This document shows, one piece after another, positions 49,319 through 59,431 of a stretch of 64,000 nucleotides of DNA. Both the position numbers and the translations under genes were made by a program. The notes under the pieces were generated by a model, which saw only the letters and a program-made list of their open reading frames with translations, made no database searches and was not told the DNA's origin. The DNA comes from Lytechinus variegatus (lineage: Eukaryota; Echinodermata; Echinoidea; Temnopleuroida; Toxopneustidae). How positions within the stretch are numbered: position 1 is the stretch's first letter; every line of letters starts with the position of its first letter. The stretch lies in NCBI RefSeq assembly GCF_018143015.1, contig NC_054741.1, forward strand, positions 46,182,548-46,246,547. The letters run 5' to 3'.

Positions 49319-49753
49319 CAGAATCTAGAATTCAAGAGATAATTGAATTCAGCGTCTCATTTTTGAATTCTTTTCAAGTGGAATACTTTTAAAAAATCAA
49401 AAGAAAATTGTGATCTCATCTCGTGTTTTGTGTACGTAGTTATTTCTGTCAACATTGTGAAATCAAATGAGCAAATATTGGATATTAATATGAAACCTTT
49501 GGCAGGGTCAATTATGCTGTTAGTAATGCGGACAAATGCCTTACCAAAGGGCATCTGCATACGGACTGCGTTTCAAACCCGCATTGCGAGACCAGCACTC
49601 TATCAACTAATCCATTGAACTCTTAACAGCATAATCAATTTGGCGACTAAATCATTCTTTAATACCCAATATCCCTAAGAATCTTTTTCATCGAAAATAC
49701 ACAACCTAGAGAGGATGAAATAAAACATTAACATATTTTGTGGTTATATATTA
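49319..49753. other. 5' flank of TRIM gene 2
   Basis: An acceptor-like AG closes at 49325 on the minus strand (TTGAATTCTAG followed by ATTCTG and the ATG). The region also includes a tRNA-SINE-like fragment (49540-49620). Confidence 0.4.
49540..49620 (-). mobile_element. SINE fragment with tRNA-like head
   Basis: On the minus strand GGATTAGTTGATAGAGTGC (A-box-like), GGTCTCGCAATGCGGG and GTTTGAAAC (B-box-like) resemble a tRNA. The body is lost. Confidence 0.5.
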
Positions 49754-50026
49754 CACACTAAGAAATAAAGAACCCCAGAGGTTGATTCAAAATCAGCACC
49801 TATTTGGGGTTCGAAAATTGAACCCTGCTGTTGGGGTTCATTTTTGCACCCTGCGGGTTCAAAACTGCACCCCTAGGGGTTCAATTTAAAATTTAGGGTG
49901 CAGTTTTGAACCCACACCGCAGGGTTCAATTTTTGAACCCCAAATCAGGTTTGTTTTTAACCCATAGGGTGCTGATTTTGCATCAACCTTTCGGGGTTCA
50001 ATTTTAAACCTTTATTTCTTAGTGTG
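49754..50026. mobile_element. Palindromic TA-inserting MITE, family C, copy 3 (273 bp)
   Basis: CACACTAAGAAATAAAG ends are inverted, with TA at 49752-49753 and 50027-50028. The central GGGTTCAAAACTGCACCCCT and its mirror make the core close to perfectly palindromic. Confidence 0.9.
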
Positions 50027-50525
50027 TACATGCCCACAGAGTTATTTTTCCCAAGCGTAAACTACATCATGATCTAGCAGGTGTTATCTAGTTGTGCACT
50101 GAAGAAATGGGATACATCCGTGAATCTGGATAAAAACTATCTTAGAAAAACTTGGTCTAAAGCAATGAAATAATTTACTCACCAAGTGTCACGGAATATT
50201 GTAGAAAAAATATTTGGACGAATTTGTAGGCACTCCGGAGGCATCCCAGAAAGGACGACAACTGTCAAGCACTTCACTACCCTCACAGTCAGTTCCCTAA
50301 CGATAAACCTTACCGTTTCTCACCACTTACCTCAGTGTTCCTAAATCCGCAGACGGTATACTCCAAACAAAAATTATGTATTTCGTACCGGTTTCATACA
50401 ATCACAGGCAATCACTCAGTATTTACATTGAATAAATATGTGACTTTGAGCTCTTTCAGACCTTATATAAACTTTCTTTTATTATAGTCATGGGCAGAAA
50501 TCCCAGGGGACGCGTCCCTGTTACA

Positions 50526-50797
50526 CCCACAAATGTAATAACCGCCCACAAATGTAATAACGCCCACAAATGTAATAACACTTTACCCACAAATGTAATA
50601 ACGCCCACAAATGTAATAACGCCCACAAATGTAATAACACTTTACCCACAAATGTAATAATTTTTGATCGCCCACAAATGTAATAACACTTTACCCACAA
50701 ATGTAATAACGCCCACAAATGTAATAACACTTTACCCACAAATGTAATAATGCACTTTACCCACAAATGTAATAATGGCTTTACCTACAAATGTAAT
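50526..50797 (+). repeat. Outer tandem array of the foldback element, left arm
   Basis: About 13 copies of CCCACAAATGTAATAA are separated by either CG (18-bp period) or an ACTTTA-containing spacer (about 24-bp period), with one variant spacer reading TTTTTGATCG. Confidence 0.95.
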
Positions 50798-52189
50798 AAA
50801 TTTGAAGTGATTTTTGGCGAATTCGTTCTAAACTAATATCCTATAGTAATGCGTTCATATAGCACAAAAGTTCAAAGTCTTTTTCCAGACCCGGTTAATT
50901 AAATATTACAGTACAAGTCCAAGTCTTTTTCCAGACCCGGTTTTTCAAAATTATAATATACGTCCAAAGTCTTTTTACCAGAACCGGTTGTTTCAAAATT
51001 ATAATATACGTCCAAAGTCTTTTTTCCAGACCCGGTTAATTCAAAAGTTATAATATACGTCGGTGAGGGGTAAAGACAACACTCTAAGCCCAAGCATTTT
51101 AAGTGGGTTTAATTTTGAAGATTGGTCTCAGCTGTCATTTTTTTTCAATATTTCTTTATCTTTTAAATAACCGGGTCCAGACGAAAGACTAAGCATAATA
51201 CTCGTGTTATTCCACAAGAATAAGAATATGAGTCTTTTGTTTTTAGGATTGTTTAAATCATTTTTAAATCACCGGGTCTGAAAACATGCATGGTCTTAAT
51301 TTGGAGGATTGTTCATTTGTTGGTTCTTAGATTCGTTGTTGGGGGTTGAGTTTTATTGATTTTTTATTCCTGAAATAATTGTGTCTGGAGGAAAGTCGAT
51401 CTTCGACAATCGGTCTTCATGTTGTTCCACAGTAATTAGATATTGGGTATTCGTTTTAGAATATTTGTAAAAACTATTTTATTTTTCAAATAGTAACCAA
51501 GTCTGGAGAAAAGATGTCTGCTTTACCCACGCATTATTACAATGTTTTGTAGGGTTAGTAGTATTATTCTTAAAAATACATATTTTTACTGGGTGAAACT
51601 TTGGAAATTTGGTCTTAGATTCGAAGTTTTTCAGTTACTTTTTTTGATAGCCGGGTCTGGAGGAAAGAGTACGTTTTAAAACTCGTGTTATTCCACAAGA
51701 ATAAGAATATAAGGTCTTATGTTAGAAGATTTTTTTTCGTAACTGTTTTAGGTCTGGAATAAAGACAACACTCTAAACCTCTTTTAAAACCGGTTCTTAG
51801 GTTGAAGGTTTGTTTGGTCTTAGACTTTGATTTTTTATAATTCTTACTATTAGCGGGGTTTTTTTTAGAAAAAATGGTCGGGCTGAAAGACTACGCTATA
51901 TCCAGCATTAATAAGATTATGGGGTCTTTATACTGTTTTAAAACTGTTATTCATAATGTTTAAATAACAGGTAACCGGGTCTGGAGAAAAGACTACGCTT
52001 GATTCTCAATTTACTCTTATTGCATATATTCACAATATACACCGTATAAGTTGAAACAACAACAAAGACATTAATTCCACAAGTTTTAATTAACTGGGTC
52101 TGGAGAAAAGACTAAGCTCGATTCCCATTTTTTCCACAGGAATATCATTATCGTATCTTAGTTTGGACTTATATTATAAATTTTGAAAT

Positions 52190-52500
52190 AACTGGGTCAG
52201 GAAAAAGACTTTGGACTTATTAAAATTCTTGAAACAACCGGGTCTGGAAAAAAGACTTTGGATTTATATTATAATTTTTGAAACAACCGGGTCTGGAAAA
52301 AAGACTTTGGACTTATATCACAATTTTTTAAACGACCGGGTCTGGAAAAAAAGACTGGACTTTTATTATATTTTTTTAAACAACCGGGTCTGGAAAAAAG
52401 ACTTTGGATTTATATTATAATTTTTGAAACAACCCGGTCTGGAAGAAAGACTTTGGACTTGTACTTTGATGTTTTATTAACCCGGTCTGAAAATAAGACT
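52190..52500 (+). repeat. Inner 49-bp tandem array of the foldback element
   Basis: Units start at about 52190, 52238, 52287, 52336, 52384 and 52433 with period 48-49 bp. The core is AACCGGGTCTGGAAAAAAGA followed by an A/T-rich TTTGGATTTATATTATAATT part. The inverted counterpart is at 50885-51040. Confidence 0.9.
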
Positions 52501-52576
52501 TTGCACTTTTGTGCTATATGAACGCATTACTATAGGATTTTAGTTTAGAACGGATTCGCCAAAAATCCCTTCAAAT

Positions 52577-52683
52577 TTATTACATTTGTGGGTAAAGTCA
52601 TTATTACATTTGTGGGCGATCAAAAATTATTACATTTGTGGGTAAAGTGTTATTACATTTGTGGGCGTTATTACATTTGTGGG
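52577..52683 (-). repeat. Outer tandem array of the foldback element, right arm
   Basis: Five units of TTATTACATTTGTGGG with the same spacer types inverted, including the mirror of the TTTTTGATCG spacer. This allows register alignment with the left arm. Confidence 0.95.
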
Positions 52684-52695
52684 TGCAACAGTCCC

Positions 52696-53263
52696 CCCTA
52701 CCCAAAGTAGTAGGGGACACAATATCAAATGTCCCCCTACTTTTTTCGGTCTTAAAGAAATTTATCATTCAAAATCGAAATAAAATATGTATTTTGGACG
52801 AGATGACCTCACTTGACTATTTTGATAAATTAAGCAAAACTTTGAAATGTCGTAACTTTCTTATTTACATCCGATGGTGATGAAATTTTCAGTGTTATGT
52901 TTGTTTGAGTTTTTTCTTTATTCAATCAACTCTTTGTTGGGGTGGTCTTGTTCTTTAAAATCTATCCTTGTTAGAATTTGGGCAAGGGTTCGGGCCTGAT
53001 TGTTAGTCATCTTTCTGCCTACGTTCTATTTCTTTCTTCTTTCATTCTTGTTTTTACATAAATAAAAAAACAATTCATTACATTTCGATTCAAAACCAAT
53101 TGTCTATAATCTTCGCATACTCTTATTGGCTCGAACCCCCCTTTTCTCCCCCCCCCCCTCTCTCTCTCTCATTAACTCTCTCCCAACGTTCTTTTAATAT
53201 CTCTCTTATCAAACGCCTCTCTGTGTGTTTTGTACATAGAATGACATTTACACAAAACAAATG
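52696..53263. repeat. Interspersed repeat remnants
   Basis: 52740-52950 continues the host repeat of the foldback element and matches 47430-47560. 53110-53263 matches 43950-44385. (CT)n lies at 53159-53170. No gene. Confidence 0.6.
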
Positions 53264-53999
53264 TACTCATTCTCATTTCATTGCACATACTGATCCAATA
53301 TTTCACAACTTAAAAACATTGAAAATTGAAGATACTAACATTTATCAAACGGCCATATCTATGTTTAAATTTTCATCCAATATTATCCCCATTCCATTTC
53401 CCAATTTTTTTGTTTACAACAAAGAAATTCACAAATATCCAACACGACATTCAACAGATCTTCACTTAACCAACCCAAGAATATTACTCGCTCATAAGAC
53501 GATACGCCACCATGGCCAAAATATTTGGAATGCCTTGCCATATTATATTAAACAATGTACATCTCTCTATTCGTTTAAAGCTTTGATGAACAAATTTCTT
53601 ATTTCTAAGTAAACCTACTTTGATTCACCTGCACTCACCCACATGCACACTCTTGCACTTCTTTTTACCCCCAAAAAATCTTTTCTACCAATATATATAT
53701 ATATTTTTAATCTTATATTTCGTGACGATCAGTTTATCAAATATGATTTATGATGGTTTTCATGTAGCACCCTCTCCTGGCTGCTATTGCTTCAAGCACT
53801 TTTTTCCTTTAAGAGCTGGTCCCTGTATTTTACCGAACTATATCAGATGCTTATGTATGATTTAATTATCAGTCTTTTCTGTATTATTTACAATGTATCT
53901 CTTTAATTGTCACATTTAAATTGTATTCATTCAATTATGTGAACATGTTAATTTATCATTGATTTATGAATAAAATGCAGAAACTCCTGCAAAAAAAAC
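53264..53999 (+). pseudogene. LINE 3' fragment (C-terminal ORF end and 3' UTR)
   Basis: The frame ending at 53612 encodes THSHFIAHTDPIFHNLKTLK and, further on, YPTRHSTD, HGQNIWNALP and SFKALMNKFL. This is the C-terminal segment that follows reverse transcriptase in CR1/jockey-like LINEs. It corresponds to the minus-strand segment at 45257-45595 of the other LINE. The 3' UTR has AATAAA followed by an A-run ending near 53999. RT itself is absent: a 5'-truncated copy. Confidence 0.8.
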
Positions 54000-54381
54000 C
54001 TAAGCATACAAATATTAAGATATTTCAGGTCATTAGCGAATTTATTATTTGATGTCTAATGGCCGACATGGTCTCAATAACATCTTGTTCATACCGCTCA
54101 TTACAGATGGTATATTTTATCTGACATGCAATTCTAAGTTTCTAAGTTAATCATTGTAATATGTACATAATAACTTGCGCTTACATGTTCTTTTGTTTAC
54201 TCGTGAAAAAATATCATATACATATCTCAATTTATATTTTTCGTATAATTATATCATATGAAAATATCGTAATACCATTTTGTTTTGTTCTGTTGGAAAT
54301 GAAAATAAACGAATTTGAATGTAAATATTCTATAGTGCATGCTATCAATATTACCACAACAATATATGAAACAATGATACA
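54000..54381. repeat. Duplicated flank, part 1
   Basis: 54185-54381 matches 46640-46830 (TGTTGGAAATGAAAATAAACG / TATTGGAAATTAAGATAAACG). Interrupted by the SINE at 54382. Confidence 0.7.
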
Positions 54382-54618
54382 ATAATATAATAATTATGGC
54401 TGGGTATATAAAAGCGCTTTTTACCTGAGGATACAAAGATCTCCCCCGGCTTTAGCTGCGCTGCCCATATAGGGGTACAATTCACTTCATTAAAGCTAAG
54501 TGCACCACAAAGTGGGTAACTTTCTTGCTGAAGGAAAACACGCCATGGCTGGGAATGGAACCCAAGTTCCTCAGATTGAAAGAAGAGAGTCATAACCACT
54601 AGACCACGACAACCCACA
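54382..54618 (-). mobile_element. tRNA-derived SINE
   Basis: On the minus strand TCGTGGTCTAGTGG (A box) and TGGGTTCCATTCCC (B box) are followed by CATGGCGTG, TTCCTTCAGCAAGAAAG and AAAGCGCTTTTATATACCC. It is inserted into the duplicated flank; the 46 kb paralogous site lacks it. Confidence 0.85.
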
Positions 54619-55453
54619 TATCATACAACAGCTAGCCCCACTATATATATTATGGAAGTACATATTAACATGGAACGGTTTGTTATCTCATTTTATACTA
54701 GCAAATAAGCTAAGCCCCCCCCCAAAAAAAAAAAAAAAAAAAGCATGAATCTTGAAAAATTTCAAAGAATTTCAACTTCAGATAAAATTTCTGGCATCTG
54801 GCGCTCAAATAGGCATGTTTACATGAAACCAATAAATGGTATATACTATGGACCTTTATATCCACAGTGCAAGCATGAAAAATATTTGAACAAATTTGAT
54901 TTGAATTTGAATAAATTGGCCAAGTTCTCGTTACCACCGTGCGATGTGTCCCCTATTATAGGAAACTTGGCAACTATAACAGTACTTTTAAAGGGAATGT
55001 TTTAAGCAGAAAAGACAGACGAAAGACAGAATCAGGTTTTTTTATGTTATTACATCGAATATAGAACATTCAATTTTCTGCAGATTTAACGAGGAATCAT
55101 CTTTATAGATTGCAACAGGTATCGAAATCAACCAAACATTGTCATGAAAAGTCAAACTTTGTTTAACCTCATGGTTATGGGCACGTATAGCTGCCAACGG
55201 CACTGAGTGAGTTAAGAGGGGAAAATAAGATGCTTTACATTTGGCATAATAGAATAAAAAGAAATAGTGGGTTACGTCGTCACAAGTAAAGGGTTGTTTT
55301 CCTGCTTAACAAAAACAGCGTCATCAGCTAAATGACAAGCAAAAGAAGTATCTAAATTTCACAGATGTGTATATCATCTGCAACAAAGAAAAGGAGCATT
55401 AACATTTCTCTTAGCTTGTAATCCACCATGGATAGACCCATCAATGAGATATA
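54619..55453. repeat. Duplicated flank, part 2 (downstream of TRIM gene 3)
   Basis: 54650-55110 matches 46860-47350. An A19 run lies at 54724-54742. The frame at 54745-55005 shares about 25 similar residues with the 46.9 kb copy but is otherwise interrupted by indels, so I do not call a gene. Confidence 0.7.
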
Positions 55454-56440
55454 CAGTGCGTATCAAAAAAAAGTTTACACTTAGAAGAAATCCTGTAAAA
55501 TTATTCATTTGTAATATCTTGAAGATTTTTCCACATTTTAACATTGGTACAGATCCATTTAAGCAAATGACGATATAACTGTCGAAAAATATTTCCGCTT
55601 GAGTGAGCACCACTTACTTTTGAAAAGTTAGTGAAAAATTATTTGTGCAGAACTTTGTAATAGTTATGCGAATAAAAGTAAACCATAATCATGAAAAAAA
55701 TGTTAAACTTAGCTAATTAAAATTGATTTGAAGAAATCTTTTACTTTTTTAAACTTGTTTCATTTCCCAAAACACCATGAAGAGTGCATTGCGCCCCGCC
55801 CCACTCCCCCACACACCAAGGCCATCGTGATGGTATTTGCATTACATTGAGCTGTGATCCACATGAAACGGCCTAGGCTTGATTTTCATTTTTTTAATCA
55901 CTTTCAAGCTTGGGAAAAGTCTGTAGAAGCAAGTATTTAATGAAAAATGAAATGTAAACCCACATTACAGGATAAAAACTTAGTGAAAAGTGCTGGAGAT
56001 GTCTGATATAAACTTTTGGTCAGATTCAGTTATCTCCTCAGATCCAGCTGGCACAAAAGGGTAAAGGTTGTGCTTAATAAGTATTGAAATTTTCAATTTT
56101 GGTGGCAAAATTGTTCCAAAATGCTTGAATGTATCCATTTCATTTCAATTGACTAAAAGTGCAAGGGAAATGTAAAAGAAATGTTTCGCAGGATAAGTTT
56201 GATTTTGCCCTTTCACCTCGAAAAAGCGTGAAAACGAGCATTTCTGCGCAAACAGATTTCTGCGATCTTTACAAAAATGGACAGTGCTCACTCAAGTGCA
56301 ACATTTTTTCAAAACTTTTACTTTTATTGGATAGATGAGACCCAAACCCAAGAATATATGTGAAAAAATTACCCACATGTTGTATATTTTTTAATTCCCA
56401 GGGCTTTTCCAAAGTGTAAACTTTTTTTCGATACGCACTG
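55454..56440. mobile_element. Tc1/mariner-like non-autonomous element, copy 2 (987 bp)
   Basis: CAGTGCGTATCAAAAAAAAG ends are inverted, with TA duplications at 55452-55453 and 56441-56442. Homologous to 41019-41941 over most of its length, with a ~35-bp segment near 55495-55530 absent from copy 1. No transposase frame. Confidence 0.88.
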
Positions 56441-56638
56441 TATATCGAATTTAGAAAAATTCCGACCTGCATTTAAAAGAAAAAAAGTCCATTTCAAAAA
56501 GAAAATCACTTGAGACCCAAATTTCCCCTTAGCATATCCTGACAAAATACAAACAAAAATACCAATTCAACTAAATAATGAAGCTTGCTATGAAAAGTGG
56601 CCTAAATATTGAACATCCTCATGAGAATGAATGTGCAG
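56441..56638. other. 3' flank of TRIM gene 3
   Basis: No canonical AATAAA on the minus strand between the stop codon and the mariner-like element. The poly(A) site may lie further on or use a variant signal. Confidence 0.4.
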
Positions 56639-58528
56639 TTAGGTAAGTTTGCTATAAAAATAGAGTTTATCTGATGTGCAAAGAACAACTTTCCCGCCGG
56701 TAACTTCTTGCAAGAAACACCATTTGTCTTCGGTTATCTCCATTTTCTGATCAGCAACAAGTGTCTGGATGTACTCCAGCTCATTTGTATACTGTCCGAT
56801 AGTCAGGGATGCCTTGCTGTGGTTCATCAAGGCCAGGAGAATGGTTCCATCTTTGCACACAGAAGGGTGGATATAGGTACCTACTTCCTTGGTGAGAGTA
56901 TGTTTCTTTTCACCCTCTTCATCAATGATGCTAACTGAGTTGCTGTGAGTCAGAGCCAAGAGTTCTGTGCCTGACCTAATCACTGATATGTTCCATGGTT
57001 CATACCCATCACACGGTATTTCCTTCGCCTTTACACCTTCTGGAGAGAACACCTGTATAATCCTGCTCTTCCTGTAGTCAACATAAATACGATCAAGACT
57101 GTCTACCGAGATCCGACCAATTCCATTTTCATCTCTGCTCAGCGTTTCAAATTGCTTACCGAGTTCCTCCCACTGTGGTGAGTACTGTGTGACTTTGTTA
57201 TTCATCTGGCGGACAATGCAACTGCCATCCATCAAGTAGCCCAATCCGCGAACACCATCCATGGCTTGAGTCTGAAGCATTTGTCCCTCAGTTGAGAAGA
57301 ACTTGATGTGTCCATCCCGAGTTGCAATAGCCAACTGGCCATCAGGCGTTGCAGTGGAACAGGCCACACCTCCATCAAAACTGACTGTTTCTTGAAGTTC
57401 CCACTCCTTGACATGAACGCTTCCAAGATTCAGACCATCGGACTCAGCAGCTTGTTGGAAGATCAAGAATTCAGCCCGGCGTGCGATAGCTGCAGGAAGA
57501 GATGCATCAGGGTCACCATTCACAAGAGCTTCGAGTTCATCAACCCTTGCTGCCCGCTCGGTTAACGACTGGTCCTCACATTGCACAGTGGACTCTTCTG
57601 TAACTACAGAAGCCTTTGCTGCCAAGTTCTCAAGGAATCCATAATGACACTCGATAATGTTTTCCAGGTCTTGGATGAGTGATCTCTCATATACGTTACA
57701 CTCTTCAAGGAGCTGTTGCTTCCTTCGTCGGATTCGCTCAAACGCATCCTCGCATGCTTTTTCGATTTCTTGCTTTTGCTGTCCGATTGTATTCTGCACC
57801 ATGCTAATCTGCTCCTTCACAAAGGAAGAGTGGCTCTGAATCACTGCAGTCTTCTGATCTATTTTTTCCTGCAAGAGATCAACTGCTGCCTTGTGGCTTT
57901 CTTCATACTCTGCAATTCCAATCACCTCGTGTTTATCAGGTTGATGTCCCATTTCTAGGCACCTACAGCAGATGTGAACAAGACATGTGATACACACAAA
58001 CTGCTGCAATTCTCGAGGATGCGTCAGACATGCAAGCTGTTTTCTGATTTCCCCAGATGAAATCTCACTTGCACCAACAAGCTCATGGAATGCATTCTGT
58101 CTAAACCTCTTGTGCTGGTCAAGACAAGAACTGCACAGGAATTCTGAGCAATGCTGACAGTAGAGTGTCGCAAAGTTGCGCTCATCAGGGTCACATAGAG
58201 TGCACCACTCGTCAGAGGGATTACCATCTGTTGAATCAGTTGTACCCTTCCGGTCCGATCTTTCCTTGAAATCTTCTGCAAGGCTATGAACTATTTGATT
58301 GGTTGGAAAGTTGGAAACATTGTTGTCAGACAGATGAGCAACAGAGCGACACACCGCACATGTTAACCGATCTCCAAGTGATTGAATGGAGTGCAGTTGG
58401 ATTAAACAGTCTTCGCAGAATGTGTGGGAGCAAGGCAGAAGCTTAGGTCTTGTGAGGATATCCTTGCAGATTGGACATTGTAAACTCTCTGTCACATCAC
58501 TCAGCAAATGTTGCGTTGCAGAGGCCAT
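56639..58528 (-). CDS. TRIM gene 3: TRIM56-like RING E3 ubiquitin ligase (629 aa)
   Basis: Full-length RBCC protein. RING C3HC4: C18, C21, C33, H35, C38, C41, C57, C60. B-box 1: C109, C112, C124, C127, C132, C135, H139, H148. B-box 2: C167, H170, C179, C182, C187/C188, C190, H195, H200. A coiled coil runs about 205-330. Residues about 375-629 form repeated beta-strand-like blocks (PDGQLAIATRDGHIKFF, DSLDRIYVDYRKSRIIQVF, GTELLALTHSNSVSIID), typical of an NHL/WD-like propeller as in TRIM56. RING transfers ubiquitin, the coiled coil dimerises, and the propeller presumably binds the substrate. Vertebrate TRIM56 acts in cytosolic antiviral signalling; that role is not shown here. The CDS is one exon. 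Zinc ligands are complete and no frame damage is seen. Confidence 0.94.
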   Translation of the reverse strand: MASATQHLLSDVTESLQCPICKDILTRPKLLPCSHTFCEDCLIQLHSIQSLGDRLTCAVCRSVAHLSDNNVSNFPTNQIVHSLAEDFKERSDRKGTTDSTDGNPSDEWCTLCDPDERNFATLYCQHCSEFLCSSCLDQHKRFRQNAFHELVGASEISSGEIRKQLACLTHPRELQQFVCITCLVHICCRCLEMGHQPDKHEVIGIAEYEESHKAAVDLLQEKIDQKTAVIQSHSSFVKEQISMVQNTIGQQKQEIEKACEDAFERIRRRKQQLLEECNVYERSLIQDLENIIECHYGFLENLAAKASVVTEESTVQCEDQSLTERAARVDELEALVNGDPDASLPAAIARRAEFLIFQQAAESDGLNLGSVHVKEWELQETVSFDGGVACSTATPDGQLAIATRDGHIKFFSTEGQMLQTQAMDGVRGLGYLMDGSCIVRQMNNKVTQYSPQWEELGKQFETLSRDENGIGRISVDSLDRIYVDYRKSRIIQVFSPEGVKAKEIPCDGYEPWNISVIRSGTELLALTHSNSVSIIDEEGEKKHTLTKEVGTYIHPSVCKDGTILLALMNHSKASLTIGQYTNELEYIQTLVADQKMEITEDKWCFLQEVTGGKVVLCTSDKLYFYSKLT

Positions 58529-59431
58529 TTTTCTTAATACAAGTCCAATGTCTAATGGTAAAGAAAGAAAAGGGAAAATTTGCTTGAACTAAGCAGATTC
58601 ACAAATGATGCTTTGTTCCTTAATATCACGGTTGCCAATGAATATTATATTTATAAATCATAACAGTCAAGTATGTGCAACAAATATTTTTTTCTGAAAA
58701 CCATTATGATCATTAAGAATACAGACATTTTGCTTCTGCAGTAAATGAAAATAAGCTCCATAAGCTTCAATGATAATAATGAAGACGTACATACATTATT
58801 ACAATGAATTTACACCATCTCTTAATCTCATTCAGAATAATGTATCGCATACGTAATATTGTACCTCGATATAATCCAAATTTAGACACTCGAGTATGTT
58901 ATTGATCACACAGTCTCACACTTTGGAAGTACTGCTAGCCTGCCTATGCTAGTACAACAAAAACTATATGATAAACATACACAGATCGCAGGAAGTATGA
59001 TGAAACTGTGATAGATCAGGAACTCCACATTAATTGTAGGGCCTACTTACATCGTGAATTCAGAATGCTGCGTTGAGCATGCTCTGTTACAATCGAGTCA
59101 ATGCTGATCGTGTAACAATATTCCTTGGCATATTCAAACAGCAAGATTCCACTGGAAGTTCCAGCTATAGAGCCTGAATCTGTAATAAAGAGCCCGACAT
59201 TGACCTATTAAAGGCAATAAAACACAACGCGTGATGCTCCACCTGCTGTTATAATGGCGGTATGTTACTTTACGTGCAAATATCGATATTGCACAGATAA
59301 TACGTGTATGATATGCATGCATAATCAGAACGATACCGTTTGAAGCTGAACGTTGACCTGGGGATTCCCCGCGAACAATATCCCCGCCCGGCTCGCCCGC
59401 CCTCTATTTTCTCTCTCTTACTCACTTCTCA
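58529..59431. other. 5' flank of TRIM gene 3
   Basis: Contains the predicted 5' UTR intron and, above 59051, a possible noncoding first exon. No clear TATA box or repeat family. The stretch 58560-59050 is AT-rich. Confidence 0.45.
58552..59050 (-). other. Candidate 5' UTR intron of TRIM gene 3 (499 bp)
   Basis: On the minus strand TCACGAT then GTAAGTAGG makes a consensus donor. CCCTTTTCTTTCTTTACCATTAG makes a textbook pyrimidine tract and acceptor 22 bases before the ATG. Predicted from consensus only. Confidence 0.5.

Larger units (their letters stand above)
49325..50330 (-). other. Candidate 5' UTR intron of TRIM gene 2
   Basis: On the minus strand CACTGAG then GTAAGTGGTG makes a strong donor at 50330, and TTCTAG makes an acceptor six bases before the ATG. 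The palindromic MITE at 49754-50026 would lie inside. Predicted from splice consensus only. Confidence 0.35.
50519..52690. mobile_element. Large modular foldback transposon (2172 bp)
   Basis: The ends TGTTACACCC and GGGTGCAACA are inverted and flanked by GTCCC on both sides (50514-50518, 52691-52695). Outer domain: about 13 units of CCCACAAATGTAATAA on the left (50526-50797) and 5 inverted units on the right (52577-52683), with spacers of two sizes. Next comes a single-copy inverted block (50818-50872 / 52506-52560). Then an inner array with ~49-bp period of AACCGGGTCTGGAAAAAAGA lies inverted on the left (50885-51040) and direct on the right (52190-52500). The centre carries spaced, diverged copies in the right-hand orientation. 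No transposase frame was seen. The plan resembles the sea urchin foldback (TU) elements. It lies in an older interspersed repeat (GGGGACGCGTCCC...CCCCCTACTTTTTT). Confidence 0.9.

Noticed and set aside
50521-50766. Frame with repeated YICG/HLWV-like units
   Set aside because: It is the translation of the foldback element's 16-bp tandem units in shifting frames, not a repeat protein.
50526-50797. CRISPR-like array (16-bp repeats with short spacers)
   Set aside because: Spacers are 2-8 bp and themselves repeated, the array is mirrored in the right arm, there are no cas genes, and the context is a eukaryotic transposon.
54745-55005. 86-residue frame partly shared with the paralogous segment near 46970
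   Set aside because: Similarity covers only about 25 residues, with mixed silent and replacement changes, then indels break it. It is better explained as duplicated noncoding flank.
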